DNA from: Neoarius graeffei
Lineage: Eukaryota > Chordata > Actinopteri > Siluriformes > Ariidae
Assembly: GCF_027579695.1 (NCBI RefSeq)
Contig: NC_083570.1
Coordinates: forward strand, 96,475,463-96,539,462
Direction: 5' to 3'
Length of the DNA: 64,000 nt
The position numbers and the translations under genes are program-made. Under the pieces are notes generated by a model. The model was not told where the DNA came from. It worked only from the letters and a program-made list of their open reading frames with translations, and did not search any database. Below, one piece after another: positions 22,163 to 33,400 of this stretch; the stretch's first letter is position 1; each line of letters starts with the position of its first letter.

Positions 22163-22680
22163 CCGTTCAAAAGTTTGGGGTCACCCAGACAATTTTGTGT
22201 TTTCCATGAAAAGTCACACTTTTATTTACCACCATAAGTTGTAAAATGAATAGAAAATATAGTCAAGACATTTTTCTGGCCATTTTGAGCATTTAATCGA
22301 CCCCACAAATGTGATGCTCCAGAAACTCAATCTGCTCAAAGGAAGGTCAGTTTTATAGCTTCTCTAAAGAGCTCAACTGTTTTCAGCTGCGCTAACATGA
22401 TTGTACAAGGGTTTTCTAATCATCCATTAGCCTTCTGAGGCAATGAGCAAACACATTGTACCATTAGAACACTGGAGTGAGAGTTGCTGGAAATGGGCCT
22501 CTATACACCTATGGAGATATTGCACCAAAAAACAGACATTTGCAGCTAGAATAGTCATTTACCACATTAGCAATGTATAGAGTGGATTTCTGATTAGTTT
22601 AAAGTGATCTTCATTGAAAAGAGCAGTGCTTTTCTTTCAAAAATAAGGAAATTTCAAAGTGACCCCAAACTTTTGAACAG
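22163..22680. mobile_element. Tc1-type MITE, 518 bp
   Basis: Ends CCGTTCAAAAGTTTGGGGTC and its inverse (GACCCCAAACTTTTGAACAG), each flanked by TA (22161-22162 and 22681-22682). No transposase frame remains. TA microsatellites lie on both sides. Confidence 0.88.
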
Positions 22681-22699
22681 TAGTGTGTGTATATATATA

Positions 22700-23170
22700 T
22701 AATTTCTCAAAAGTGTGAGTGACCTATTTTTTCCCCAAGTTAGGACTGTATCCCAAATCACTTCATCAGCCAACACCATATATTACTTAACTACATAGTG
22801 GACTGCAAATCAGCTTCTACACCCCACACATTCATTATACAGTTAACAGGAAGGAGATATTTGGGATTTGGCCCTTCTGATCTATAATGATCTGTTCTAT
22901 GATTATCCCTTTTGGGTACCACAGAGAGGAAGAGTGTTTGGTAGACGTTTGTGATTTCTTTTGTACAGTTTCTTAATTACAGGTTAATGTGGGTGGATCA
23001 ATTTCCTCTCATATAGGACAAACTGGACTTCCAAAATTAGATTCATTACTTTTATTCAAAGCCAGGATGCAGGGCTTGGAATAAAAAATAACCTTTGTCT
23101 TTCTAGCAAGAAAGAACTTGGAGCCCAAACAATGCACATCAACACACAGAATACAGGTTTAGCCTCCAAT
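22700..23170. other. intergenic, no gene seen
   Basis: No exon or recognised repeat. Confidence 0.4.
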
Positions 23171-23187
23171 CCAATCCAGATCATTGT

Positions 23188-23580
23188 CTCATCTCATCTC
23201 ATCTCATCTCATCTCATCATCTCTAGCCGCTTTATCCTGTTCTACAGGGTCGCAGGCAAGCTGGAGCCTATCCCAGCTGACTACGGGCGAAAGGCGGGGT
23301 ACACCCTGGACAAGTCACCAGGTCATCACAGGGCTGACACATAGACACAGACAACCATTCACACTCACATTCACACTCATGGTCAATTTAGAGTCACCAG
23401 TTAACCTAACCTGCATGTCTTTGGACTGTGGGGGAAACCGGAGCACCCGGAGGAAACCCACGCGGACACGGGGAGAACATGCAAACTCTGCACAGAAAGG
23501 CCCTCACTGGCCACAGGGCTCGAACCCGGACCTTCTTGCTGTGAGGCGACAGCGCTAACCACTACACCACCGTGCCGCCC
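23188..23580 (-). mobile_element. V-SINE, full length, 12-bp TSD
   Basis: Complete copy with tRNA-like head (GGCGGCACGGTGGTGTAGTG on the minus strand), core and a five-unit GAGAT tail. The 12-bp duplication CCAGATCATTGT flanks it (23176-23187 and 23581-23592). Confidence 0.95.
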
Positions 23581-23592
23581 CCAGATCATTGT

Positions 23593-24160
23593 ATGTATCT
23601 AAAATGATATATACCTTTTCTGCATATAGGCCAGTCTCGGAAAGAAAGGATGCCAAGAGTTTGGTCCAAACTGTACCTTTCCTTGTTACTGGGATGGTAT
23701 TATGAGGAGTACATCTTTTATATCTTTTGCCTGAGAAGTATGAGGTTTACATTTAATTCGCTTTTAGAGTAAAGCTTTCAAAGATACATTAATGGTCCTT
23801 AAGGTCCAATTATGTAGCCAGACTTAAGTTATTTTTGAAGGTATACCCTACTATAGTCACCTTTACAGGGACAAGACAATAATAAGTACAGTGCAGCCTG
23901 ATATGTGATCATTAAACCAGACATTATTCCATCCTATATGGCGGATTAGTATAGTGTGAATAGCCTATCATTTAAAACAGATTTATCAAGCATGTCATAC
24001 CTTCTTAAAAACCGATTTGATTACAGTCAGCCACAGTACAGGATATTAATAGCTTAATCACATCCAGGCAGTTTGGAATAGAAGTGATATCAAAACCACA
24101 TCATCATGGAGGCTTTTAGGTGGTGTGCCATATTTTGTTGGCAGAACTCATCAGACTGTT
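23593..24160. other. intergenic, no gene seen
   Basis: Unique-looking AT-rich sequence without supported features. Confidence 0.4.
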
Positions 24161-24255
24161 TGACGTGTGTATGTGTGTGTGCGTGTGTCTGTGTCTGTGT
24201 GTGCGTGCGTGCGCGCGCGCGTGAGTCAGTCTAGCATTACTGCACGTTCACATGG

Positions 24256-24318
<63 letters not shown>
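24161..24318. repeat. (GT)n compound microsatellite
   Basis: Interrupted GT/GC repeats followed by about 28 uninterrupted GT units at 24262-24317. Confidence 0.95.
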
Positions 24319-24321
<3 letters not shown>

Positions 24322-24704
24322 GAGCAGCTGCCTTGGGGGTGGGGGTGGTTTTGAATGATGCAATCCCTGCCAGCCATTAGCAAAGTTGCCCTCTTTTTCT
24401 CCACTGTGTGAACTTGGCACACACTGGCTACAGTGACACAATAGAGGCAGAGGATGATTAAGTCTGTTGATTAGTGACTTTTTCATAGCGACGCAGTGTA
24501 AAATGTCACCTTCTGTTCATTTCCATGTGCCTGCACTCATTCTTCCTGGCAACGATGACACTTCACGTGTGTAATCCCACATATAATATACAAATTACAC
24601 TTTCTGTCTGCGTATCCATTATTATATTCATTCATTAAGTGGCTTTGAGTAGTTTACACGGATTTGCTTAAAAAAAGGCTTGTCGTACTGTGAATGGTTT
24701 TATA

Positions 24705-24880
24705 CATCAATGGTATTTAGCAGACGCTCTTATCCAGAGTGACGTACAACATACCCAGAGCAGCCTGGAGAGCAGTTGGGGGTTAGATGCCTTGCTCAAG
24801 GGCACTTCAGCAATTCCTGCTGATCTAGGGAATCGAACCGGTGACCTTTTGGTCCCAAAGCTGCTTCTAAAATCATGAGG
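24705..24880 (+). repeat. teleost 'TTAGCAGACGCT' dispersed repeat
   Basis: TATTTAGCAGACGCTCTTAT, CCTTGCTCAAGGGCAC and GGGAATCGAACCGGTGACC are landmarks of a very common teleost interspersed sequence. The last motif resembles a pol III B box, suggesting a SINE origin. Class assignment is by memory of the family. Confidence 0.55.
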
Positions 24881-25098
24881 CCATACACATGCTTATGATT
24901 GTGCAATAGGCCCATATAAAACAACAGCAACAACAACAACAGCAACAGCACATTTAATAGCCCTTGCTCTGAATTATCACTTGGTGTTATATGAGTCCAG
25001 ATGCATCCAGTGAACACTTAAAATGATGTGTTGTAGCCTGTCACAGTAGATTTGATGCACATGGTATGATTTCAAGCCACAAAAGGGGCTGAAACATA

Positions 25099-25186
<88 letters not shown>
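25099..25186. repeat. (CT)n(TA)n microsatellite
   Basis: About 20 CT units followed by about 23 TA units, ending directly at the truncated SINE. Confidence 0.95.
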
Positions 25187-25190
<4 letters not shown>

Positions 25191-25305
25191 GTGATGACCT
25201 GGTGACTTGTCCAGGGTGTACCCCACCTTTTGCCTGTAGTCAGCTGGGATAGGTTCCAGCTTGCCTACGACCCTGTAGAACAGGATAAAGTGGCTAGAGA
25301 TAATT
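25187..25305 (+). mobile_element. V-SINE, 5'-truncated
   Basis: 3' part only (CCCTGTGATGACCTGG to the tail GGCTAGAGATAATTT). Inserted in or beside the TA microsatellite. Confidence 0.85.
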
Positions 25306-25320
25306 TTATATATATATATA

Positions 25321-25672
25321 TAGTGGTTAGCACTGTTGCCTCACAGCAACAAGGTCCTGGGTTCGAGCCCAGCGGCCGGCGAGGGCCTTTCTGTGTGGAG
25401 TTTGCGTGTTCTCCCCGTGTCCGCGTGGGTTTCCTCCGGGTGCTCCGGTTTCCCCCACAGTCCAAAGACATGCAGGTTAGGCTAATTGGTGGCTCTAAAT
25501 TGACCGTGAGTGTGAATGGTTGTCTGTGTCTATGTGTCAGCCCTGTGATGACCTGGCGACTTGTCCAGGGTGTACCCCGCCTTTCGTCCGTAGTCAGCTG
25601 GGATAGGCTCCAGCTTGCCTGCGTCCCTGTAGAACAGGATAAAGCGGCTAGAGATAATGAGATGAGATGAGA
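25321..25672 (+). mobile_element. V-SINE, near full length
   Basis: It begins at TAGTGGTTAGCACTGTTGCC (A-box region; the first bases of the head are replaced by TA repeats) and runs to a GATGAGATGAGAT tail. Head to tail with the preceding truncated copy. Confidence 0.88.
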
Positions 25673-25979
25673 TATATATATAAAGCTCAGCCTATATTGT
25701 GAGAAAGACATCACTATCCTGCAATATGATAGAGAGAGAGAGAGAGATATGTGTGTGTGTGTGTACCTATATTGTATATAAATGAATAACTTTAGGTACA
25801 TTCCTCAAGGGAAATAAACATGCACCCTCTTGCGCACACACCTTACAAGTCGACTTTAGTTTTGTTATGGCGCATTGGGGCAACTTTCGCCAAGGACCAG
25901 GGACACACCCCCTAGCCCCCCCAACACACACACACACAGAGTCACACACACCCTCCACCCCCAACCACCCCCTCCGCCC

Positions 25980-26211
25980 CCTCCCAAAACTTGGCCGTGG
26001 TTGTCGTGGTTTCTGATTGGTCGCTGCGCCGCGGCGACGTGACAACACCTGCTCGACCGATTCATCAACACTGACAGGCCGGGCCGCGGGAGATATAGGC
26101 AGCATCCATCCCGTTACAGAGCGCTCATTCCCGGCAGAGACACGCCAGCATACACAAACACTGTGTCTCTGATCAGCTCGGTTATCCAAGGTGTCTCGGG
26201 GGAAAAAAAAA
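25980..26211 (+). promoter_or_regulatory. stc2: stc2 promoter / 5' UTR region
   Basis: GC- and CpG-rich block directly upstream of the stc2 start codon. Visible elements are GATTGGTC near 26013 (inverted CCAAT box), GCGACGTGAC at 26033-26043 containing the ACGTG core of hypoxia-response elements, an E-box CACCTG near 26047, and GATATAGGCAGCA near 26091 as a weak TATA-like candidate. Mammalian STC2 is known to respond to hypoxia and the unfolded-protein response, which suits the ACGTG core, but function here is inferred. The transcription start is not determined. Confidence 0.5.
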
Positions 26212-26362
26212 ATGTTGGCCAGATTTGCTGTGGGGCTGCTCGTTTTCTCGGTGATCGCGCTGACGGAGGGAACAGACACCACCGACGCCCATGAAACTCA
26301 CCCGGAAAAAGCGACAAGTCCAAACCCCAACCAGAAAGGACGACTCTCCTTACACAATACAG
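26212..26362 (+). CDS. stc2: stc2 coding exon 1 (signal peptide)
   Basis: Residues 1-50 plus one base. The ATG at 26212 follows an A-run and opens a hydrophobic leader of about 20 residues, then a polar propeptide-like stretch ending LSLHNT. Donor GTAAGG at 26363. An upstream in-frame extension exists but has no ATG, so 26212 is the best start. Confidence 0.92.
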
Positions 26363-26786
26363 GTAAGGCACGATGGCGCACAGACAGCTCAACAGGGGTT
26401 CGAAATAATCACTCTTAAATCTGTGACCTGAATTTCTGGATTTATTTTTTCTTTGCGCAAAAGTTCCTAGTAGCCGTAAATTACGCAGTGGCGTGCCATA
26501 TCGGAACAAAATAGGTTAATTGATCGGAAAATGGCCACGCTGCGTTTTATGATCTCGAGGAAAGACTATCACGTTCAAAATACACGGAGATGCGGAAATC
26601 CAATAGCTTCGTAAACTATTAATAGCGCGGCGCAAGGTAGGCGAGTGAGAGGTAATGTATACGGTTGCTTTTTAACAGTGTTTAGTGGAGTGTGCTTTTC
26701 ATTTTCCACGTACTAGTGTTTGTGTTCTGGGGGGGGGGAAAAACGCCCAAAACAACTGCATTCTAGGAATTTCTTCGATGTCAGGC

Positions 26787-26832
<46 letters not shown>

Positions 26833-27917
26833 CTCTCTCTCTCCCTCTCTCTCTCTCTCTGATCAATGAAACGTTGCGCGCTTGGAAACACAAATCCATT
26901 GGGCGCAACTTTCCTGGAGCAGCACGCGAGCTGCATGAGTGATGCAATGATCCATCACATTACACATTATTAAGTTTTTTTTTTTCTCGTGTCAGCCAGA
27001 ATGATTTGCATAACTTTTAGAGAGCGCGACATGACACTAAATCCTGAAATCATTCCGTTGGACTTTAATTCGATCAGAAGTGTCGCTGCAGAGACTCATG
27101 GTGTTGGCTGGAAAATGCAGGAGCTGATTTACAGCAGCCGTGCACGGTAGGTATGCATCTATGTAGGTAGGTGCAGAGTCACTAGCTCGCCTCTTGTAAC
27201 CCAATGCAAAGCTGCGGCAGGCTGGTGCGCTCCGAGCGCATTCCCCGCGCGCGCCAACACAAGCAGTTCGGAGCAACCGAGAGTCTCACGTTTCCTCGGC
27301 GCGCGCCGATCTTCAACACGGACACGGCGCTGCTGTCCACCCAAGGCGCGAGCCCCTAATGCGCTAATAATGACTTATCTTACAGCAAAAGACTGCATCG
27401 TGCACACTTCCGTTCTTAAAGAAGAAATGCCTCAGGCATAGACAACACCACCGAATTTTTATCATTATTTTGATGCGGCTCTATATAATGCACTGTATAT
27501 AAGGCAGCTCTATTTCATGCACTGTATATAAGGCAGCTCTATTTCATGCACTGTATATAATGCAGCTCGATTTCATGCACTGTATATAATGTGGCTCTAT
27601 ATAATGCACTGTATATACTGTAATGCAGCTTGATTTCATGCACTGTATATAATGCGGCTCTATATAATGCACTGTATATAATGCAGCTCGATTTCATGCA
27701 CTGTATATAATGTGGCTCTATATAATGCACTGTATATCCTGTAATGCAGCTCGATTTCATGCACTGTATATAATGCAGCTCTATATATAATGCATTGTAT
27801 ATAATGCAGCTCGATTTCATGCACTGGACTGTTTAAGCCCATTAATGCCACACATTAATGCATACACTTTTACAAACAGGGGTTATTTGGATGCGTTGAT
27901 GCTGAACAGTTCTAGCT

Positions 27918-27992
<75 letters not shown>

Positions 27993-30900
27993 TTTTTTAC
28001 AGTAGAATTCTTCATAAAATCTTTAAAGGGTCCCACATAGGGACAAAGTGAGGAACTTCTTTAAGATGTTGCATGGGATATTTAGTTTTCCCTAAAAGTG
28101 TATTTTTTCCCTCAACCACAGTCCTTAAGGTCTATACTGTAATTAAAATTACACAATCTACTACATTTTACAAAAGATACACCCATGAGGGTCATCCATG
28201 TGACAAAAATTTATATCTTAAAACCTCACTTAAATACTTTCCCCCCCCTGAATGTATATATTGTATAAGCAGGTAATTTTAACGATGTCTAAGCCTATTA
28301 AGACTACTTGTGCATATCTACTGTAAACACAGAGCTTTTCTTCTGCCTCAAGGTAGCTAAATTTCTAATTGATGATTGCTACACTCCTGAAGAGGTCCTC
28401 AAGGTTTCCATGATTGGTTAATGGTGGGAGGATTTTAAAGTGGTTCTATACAATCTTTTCTGACATGGGGAGAAAAAAAAAACACTATTGTAAGGTTTTA
28501 TTTTACAGAACCTTTGTGCATTTTTTTCCCAGAAGGACCAATGGAAGAACATTCCAGGGTGCTACCTTTCATCTTCAATGTGCATAGACTTTAAACAAGT
28601 ACTGTGCCAGTGACTCAGTATTGACAGTACAAATGTATCAGCCACTTGTCTGCTGGGTGAATTATTTTATCTTGCACACCAGAATATGGTTCTGTGAGCT
28701 CATCAATGTTTATACATCAGAGAACCTACACCAGTGACTACTGTTAGGTTTCTTTGCAGTATACAAGCCTTCCTGGGGCTTTTAATCGCAAGACTACATA
28801 GAAAGGTAGTTGCACTGCACCACCAGACTATATCAGTCACCGTCACACTTTCGCCTCGAAGCTACCTGTTCTTCCGCTAGCTTCCTACGTCACTGAGTTT
28901 CTTCTGCAGTTTCACAGCCTTTCTCTAATGTGAGATAAACATCATTTCATCCTGCCCCCCATACAGTTAACCTTGCTTTTCCACAGCTCAGGCACTCACT
29001 GCCAGATGCCTCCCAGTTTGACTTTAATAGCATACCTTAATTACCTCAGCTGCGCTCTCTCTTTCTCTGTGCTAAATCTGTCCTCTAAGTACAGTTCTTG
29101 TGTTTTCAGTTGAGAAACAAAGATGAAAATAGGCACTAAGTGATCTTCCAAGCATATGAGGTGAAAGTTTGTCTTTATATATACTCATGTGCCATTCAGC
29201 TTTATTTCTCTCCAAACTCAGCAAGCCCTTAAGTAGCAATCTTGTATAAAAAGAAAGGTCGGAGTACAGAGTTGTCTGAAAATGCATTCAGGGTATAAGC
29301 TCAAAGGAATCCTAAGATCAGGCTCAAATGTCTGCCTTTTACTAAAGTCACAAATGACATTTTCGCTCTCTCTGCTGCCTCAGCTGAGATCCAACACTGT
29401 CTCGTGAATGCTGGAGACGTGGGCTGTGGCGTGTTCGAGTGCTTCGAGAACAACTCGTGTGAAATCCGGGGACTGCAGGAAATATGCCTGACCTTCTTGC
29501 ACAATGCCGGGAAGTTCGACTCCCAGGTAATGAAATGTCTCTTGGTCCCTGTGACTATGTCATACTCTGCTCTCTCACAGAGGTCATGTCCCCCCATGGC
29601 AAGTGGTCTTAGCCTCAGCTCCGGTTTCAAGAGTTGCAGGTGGATTCGAAGAAGACTTTTGGCCTGAAACATAGCCTCAAGGCAGCGCCTGCTCTGCATC
29701 ACAGAGGGGCTTTAAATTTTGTGTTGAAACATAAATGAACTCTTAACTCGCATTGCGGGAATTGCACTGCTTCATGTGAATGCATGAGGCCCTCTGCTTG
29801 AGAATACTGCGTGTATTGCAATGCTGGCAAGTGTGACAAAATTGTATCTTGTGCTAGAGGTCTGCTGTGCACTTAAGCAACTGGAAAAAATCTAATCTTA
29901 TACGTATGTTTGCAGGGCAAGTCTTTCATTAAAGATGCACTGAAATGCATGGCCCATGGTCTGAGGCACAAATTCAGCTGCATCAGTCGAAAGTGCCTGG
30001 CTATAAAAGAAATGGTGTTTCAGCTCCAGCGTGAATGCTACACAAAGCACAACCTGTGTGCGGCGGCTAAGGACAATGTTAATGTCATTGTGGAGATGAT
30101 CCACTTCCAGGACTTGCTCCCAAAAGGGTGAGTGCTCACACAGTTCCAGGCCAGTCTTTCACCTAGTTCCCTGCATGTTCCTTCCTTTACATGGAGTGCT
30201 GCTTAGTAAACCTGCCAAGCACACCAACAAAGCCACTTTCGATTAAATGCCACATTTATGTGCACTTAAATTTGCATAAGAAAAAAGACTGTGGAGTGCC
30301 CAAACCTACATGTTTGCGTTATGTTTACAAAGATATTTCTTCTCAAGGGTGGTTTTATTTTCCTTAAATCAGCATCTAAATATAATTAGACAGAAGCAAA
30401 ATGTAAATATTTTGGGGGCAAATCTGTTTTTCAACCCTACGTTTGTGAACAGGCTTGCATAATGGGAGGGCTTAAGTCAGAAGAGTGTTAAATGGGTCTT
30501 TATAGAGTCTCATGGAAGGTCCATGCTGTCATCAGTACAGTGACATAACATTCCAGTGCAGTGGCTTGCTTCTCTCATTTCTGTTTTGCTGGCATACTGA
30601 GCTAGAGTTCCAGCCTTTGGCCAGAAGTCCCAGAATTCCATCTGGTCCAAAATATGTACTATTTGGTGTTGTATTTTGCAACATGGTCCTAGAGGTACAA
30701 TGTTTTGTTTCTTTCTTAGGCCCTATGTGGAACTGGTGAACATCTTACTTGCTTGCGGTGAAGAAGTGAAGGAGGCCATTAGTAGAAGTGTGCGGATACA
30801 ATGTGAGCAAAACTGGGGTGCCCTCTGCCACAGCCTGAGCTTCTGTTCATCACCACCGCCCCTTGCCAATCAGGAGCGCCACGCAAGCCAACACGATCAC

Positions 30901-31053
30901 TCTAAAGGTCCGCGTCAAGCAGACAAAGAAAAGCCTGGCAAAGGGGGATCGAGCACCCATCCAAGAAATCGTGGCCAGGGTGCACGGCGCACAAGCCTCG
31001 ATGCCACAATGGCTGAGCAGGAGGACCCTGAGAACACCGACATCCGGAGGTGA
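26212..31053 (+). CDS. stc2: stanniocalcin-2 (four coding exons)
   Basis: Secreted disulfide-linked glycoprotein hormone. In mammals STC2 inhibits the protease PAPP-A, and so IGF release, and modulates calcium/phosphate balance. Joined exons 26212-26362, 29384-29526, 29916-30127 and 30720-31053 give 840 nt, 279 residues plus stop; human STC2 has 302. All introns begin GT and end AG, and the codons split cleanly. A hydrophobic signal peptide opens the protein (MLARFAVGLLVFSVIAL). The stanniocalcin core keeps its cysteine pattern, the N73-N-S sequon conserved in STC2, and blocks such as CGVFECFENNSCEIRG, ALKCMAHGLRH and CEQNWGALC. The C-terminal tail is hydrophilic, shorter than human, and ends DIRR as in mammals. 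The tail separates it from stc1. I cannot tell stc2a from stc2b; linkage to nkx2.5 supports the ancestral locus. Confidence 0.95.
26790..26860. repeat. (CA)n(CT)n microsatellite in stc2 intron 1
   Basis: About 19 CA units followed by about 15 CT units. Confidence 0.95.
27475..27825. repeat. 28-bp minisatellite in stc2 intron 1
   Basis: About 12 units of the type GCAGCTCGATTTCATGCACT plus GTATATAAT. Two alternating versions occur: CTCGATTTCATGCACTG and CTCTATATAATGCACTG. Some units carry the insert ATACTGTA or ATCCTGTA. The alternation suggests a dimeric higher-order unit of about 57 bp. Confidence 0.88.
27923..27990. repeat. (TA)34 microsatellite
   Basis: Uninterrupted TA array within stc2 intron 1. 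Confidence 0.95.
29384..29526 (+). CDS. stc2: stc2 coding exon 2
   Basis: Residues 51-98. Acceptor CTGCCTCAG at 29375-29383, donor GTAATG at 29527. Encodes the first conserved cysteine cluster, the N73 glycosylation sequon, and IRGLQEICLTFLHNAGKFDS. Confidence 0.95.
29916..30127 (+). CDS. stc2: stc2 coding exon 3
   Basis: Residues 99-168 plus two bases. Acceptor TTTGCAG before 29916, donor GTGAGT at 30128. Encodes GKSFIKDALKCMAHGLRH and the helical region with CISRKC and LQRECY, ending at DLLPK. Confidence 0.95.
30720..31053 (+). CDS. stc2: stc2 coding exon 4 (C-terminus)
   Basis: Residues 169-279 and stop. Acceptor TTTCTTAG at 30712-30719. It starts with PYVELVNILLACGEEVKEAI, includes CEQNWGALCHSLSFC with the cysteines expected for the dimer, and continues into a basic/Ser/Pro-rich tail that aligns only loosely with mammals. 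Confidence 0.94.
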
Positions 31054-31405
31054 AGAGCCCCCAAGCACAGACTGAGTAACAGGCCCAGTAAAGCTCTCCT
31101 CTTGTCCTTTTTCCCTCCAGCGGTCATTCCAGATCTCCCAGACTGTTTACTTTTGCAGGGTATATGTGATGTAGCTCATTTTTGATACTGCAGTTCATAG
31201 GTTCTTTTGTTCTTGTCACATGACTCTAACATAACATTTCGATTTTGTAAGCATACCCCCTGTAAGTTATTTATTTTATTCTTTATGCAATGTTTAAATA
31301 TAAAATGTACATATAAATACATATCTATAATAATAATTACACCAATATAGCCATTGTATGCAGTACAGATATACTATATGTAATATAGTATACATAATAA
31401 ATAAA
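31054..31405 (+). terminator. stc2: stc2 3' UTR with polyadenylation signals
   Basis: AT-rich sequence after the stop codon. Two overlapping AATAAA hexamers at 31396-31401 and 31400-31405 are the best polyadenylation signals, giving a short 3' UTR of about 350-370 nt. Later signals could also be used. Confidence 0.55.
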
Positions 31406-31719
31406 TGCTTGTTGTATTAGTTACGTTATTTCACCTACAATCAAACTGTAGATATGTAACATATTTTGTTTGTTTTTTAAAGTTTGCAATTTTGCGTGTA
31501 TTGTAATTTGGAATACTTGTTGATTAAATATAAAGTGTACAGTAAAGTCCAGGTGTGGCATATAAATTAAGAAGAGCTTATTGTTGGTTTAAAAAACAAC
31601 AACAACAACAATGCAACACAAAAAGCCTTAATCTTACACAAATACTTTTCTATGAGTATTTTAATTTGTGGTAAAAATTAGGATGCCTGACATCACATAC
31701 TGACACACACCGCGCGCGT

Positions 31720-31768
<49 letters not shown>

Positions 31769-32900
31769 GTTAACATAAAGAAAACGCAGTCACTCACCAG
31801 TCCCAGAATGATGAAGTGTCTATGATTATCTCATTTGTGTGTCACTTATGCACTATTTGGGATTTACCCCAAGCACATTAGTCTGACACAAAAACAGCAG
31901 CAGCTCAGAGAGTGTGTCATGGAAAGCCAGGCTGCTTGTGTTCTAGCCAACCCTTCAGACAACTCTACTGGTTCCAAGTAGAAAAAAATAGCAGCCCTCA
32001 CTCTCTCCACTGAAAAGAGGCAGCGGTTGGAGCCATAATAAACTGGCCTAAGACCTAGAAACTAGGTTAAGTCTACACAAGAAGTGAAAGCTATTATGAA
32101 TACTACCATTGAAAATAACACCATTGCTACAGCCATAGGAGAATTCCCTTCAGCCTTGACTGGAGAAGGGTTTCATAAGGAGTAGAGACAAAAATACAGC
32201 ACCATTTAGCTGCATAATTTGGCCATTTTGTTGGCGCAATCTATCACCATTTGCCCAGAGTAATGCATACAGACAAAAGTTGTGAAGCTTTTATTGTTAG
32301 ATTTCCAGATTAAATCTAGTCTTGGACTGAATTATATTATGGGAAAAGATCTTCCATTTACAAGCCCCTGTTGAGCACTGTGGACATTCTTGGTTATTTA
32401 AAAAAAAAAAAAAAGGCCGTTAAATGTTGATGTTTGCATTTACATTTTACTTATCGGATAGTGAATACTGCAGATAAGACAGTTTATGACCTTTAAATTT
32501 ATGACCGTGATATTGGATTTTCTAGTTTTACATGCATGCTCACTGCGAAAGGTATTTTAATGATTTGAAATTAAATATTTGACATTATTACACATAATGG
32601 TAAAATGGTTATATGTCAGGTCTGAAATTTTACCCAATCTAGGTACTAAAATGTATCAAATTACTTACTAAAGACATATCTCATGATAATTTTAAAATCA
32701 TATCAGTATTTAGTGCCAGTATGTCAATACTTGTCATAAAAAGTATACATTTAAAGTGCTGATTAAATATCATCCTGCTGCACATTTTATTTAATTTTCT
32801 GCTTATACATTGTCCATACATTACATACAGTTAAACAGTAAACATATGGCCAAGTGCGCTTGACACCATGTCTGGATTTACACACAAGCTGTGATTATTT
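31406..32900. other. intergenic, (CA)n near 31720
   Basis: AT-rich; a (CA)n microsatellite lies at 31722-31762. No exon recognised. Confidence 0.45.
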
Positions 32901-32929
32901 GACACCAGAGAGTACACAGGCATTAATCA

Positions 32930-33400
32930 TGCTACTGTGGGGTCCAAACAGGCACTGATTCTAAGAATTTGCTCTCGCTAACGGGAAAAACAGCAAGCCT
33001 TAATACTGCTCCAATCCAGCCGCAATAATCTGAAGAGCGCTCCATGAAACTGGCACATAAAGCTGTCAGGGTGTGTGGCATGGCCTTGGCACCAAGCCAT
33101 GCCATGGCAGCAAACACGTCCTTCATACTGCTGCAGAATCCCACAGGCCTGCCTGGGAAAACTCTCTCTCTTTCTCTCTCACACAGTAAATAAGCTCCCC
33201 TACGTTTTGGCCCAGGCCACGCCGTCACTGTGCTGGAGATCTATAAACAGGTTTTACAAGGCCCTGGTGGGCACGGCTGCACCTGAAACATGACTGCCCA
33301 GTGCCGCAACAAAGTGGCCTTTCTGAAAACTCCTGAATTTACAGGACTGGAGGTGTGGGGGATCTGGTCTGGATAGTCAAAGACGCACAGTCAGCCTTCC
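32930..33400. promoter_or_regulatory. repeat-poor GC-moderate island, candidate conserved non-coding element
   Basis: High-complexity sequence of higher GC than its flanks, without similarity to any repeat in the window. Notable words are AATCCAGCCGCAATAATCTG, TGGCACATAAAGCTGTCAGG, and GAGATCTATAAACAGGTTTTAC (AT-rich Hox/Fox-like). Its place between stc2 and nkx2.5 makes a cardiac or pharyngeal enhancer plausible. Conservation cannot be tested here. Confidence 0.3.

Larger units (their letters stand above)
26363..29383 (+). other. stc2: stc2 intron 1 (repeat-bearing)
   Basis: A 3.0-kb intron. It holds (CA)n(CT)n at 26790-26860, a CpG-rich block at about 27160-27350, a minisatellite at 27475-27825 and a TA run at 27923-27990. 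No other exon is supported. Confidence 0.85.

Noticed and set aside
25230-25801. Open frames of 146-178 codons on both strands
   Set aside because: They run through V-SINE copies and TA repeats; similar frames appear at every V-SINE in the window (for example 13401, 23184, 36359, 45692).
25767-26509. Minus-strand frames of 131-171 codons across stc2 exon 1
   Set aside because: Antisense shadow of the GC-rich stc2 promoter and exon 1; no conserved motif.
32932-33293. Frames of 72-98 codons on both strands in the 33-kb island
   Set aside because: No splice sites, homology pattern or codon bias; the region is better treated as a candidate non-coding element.
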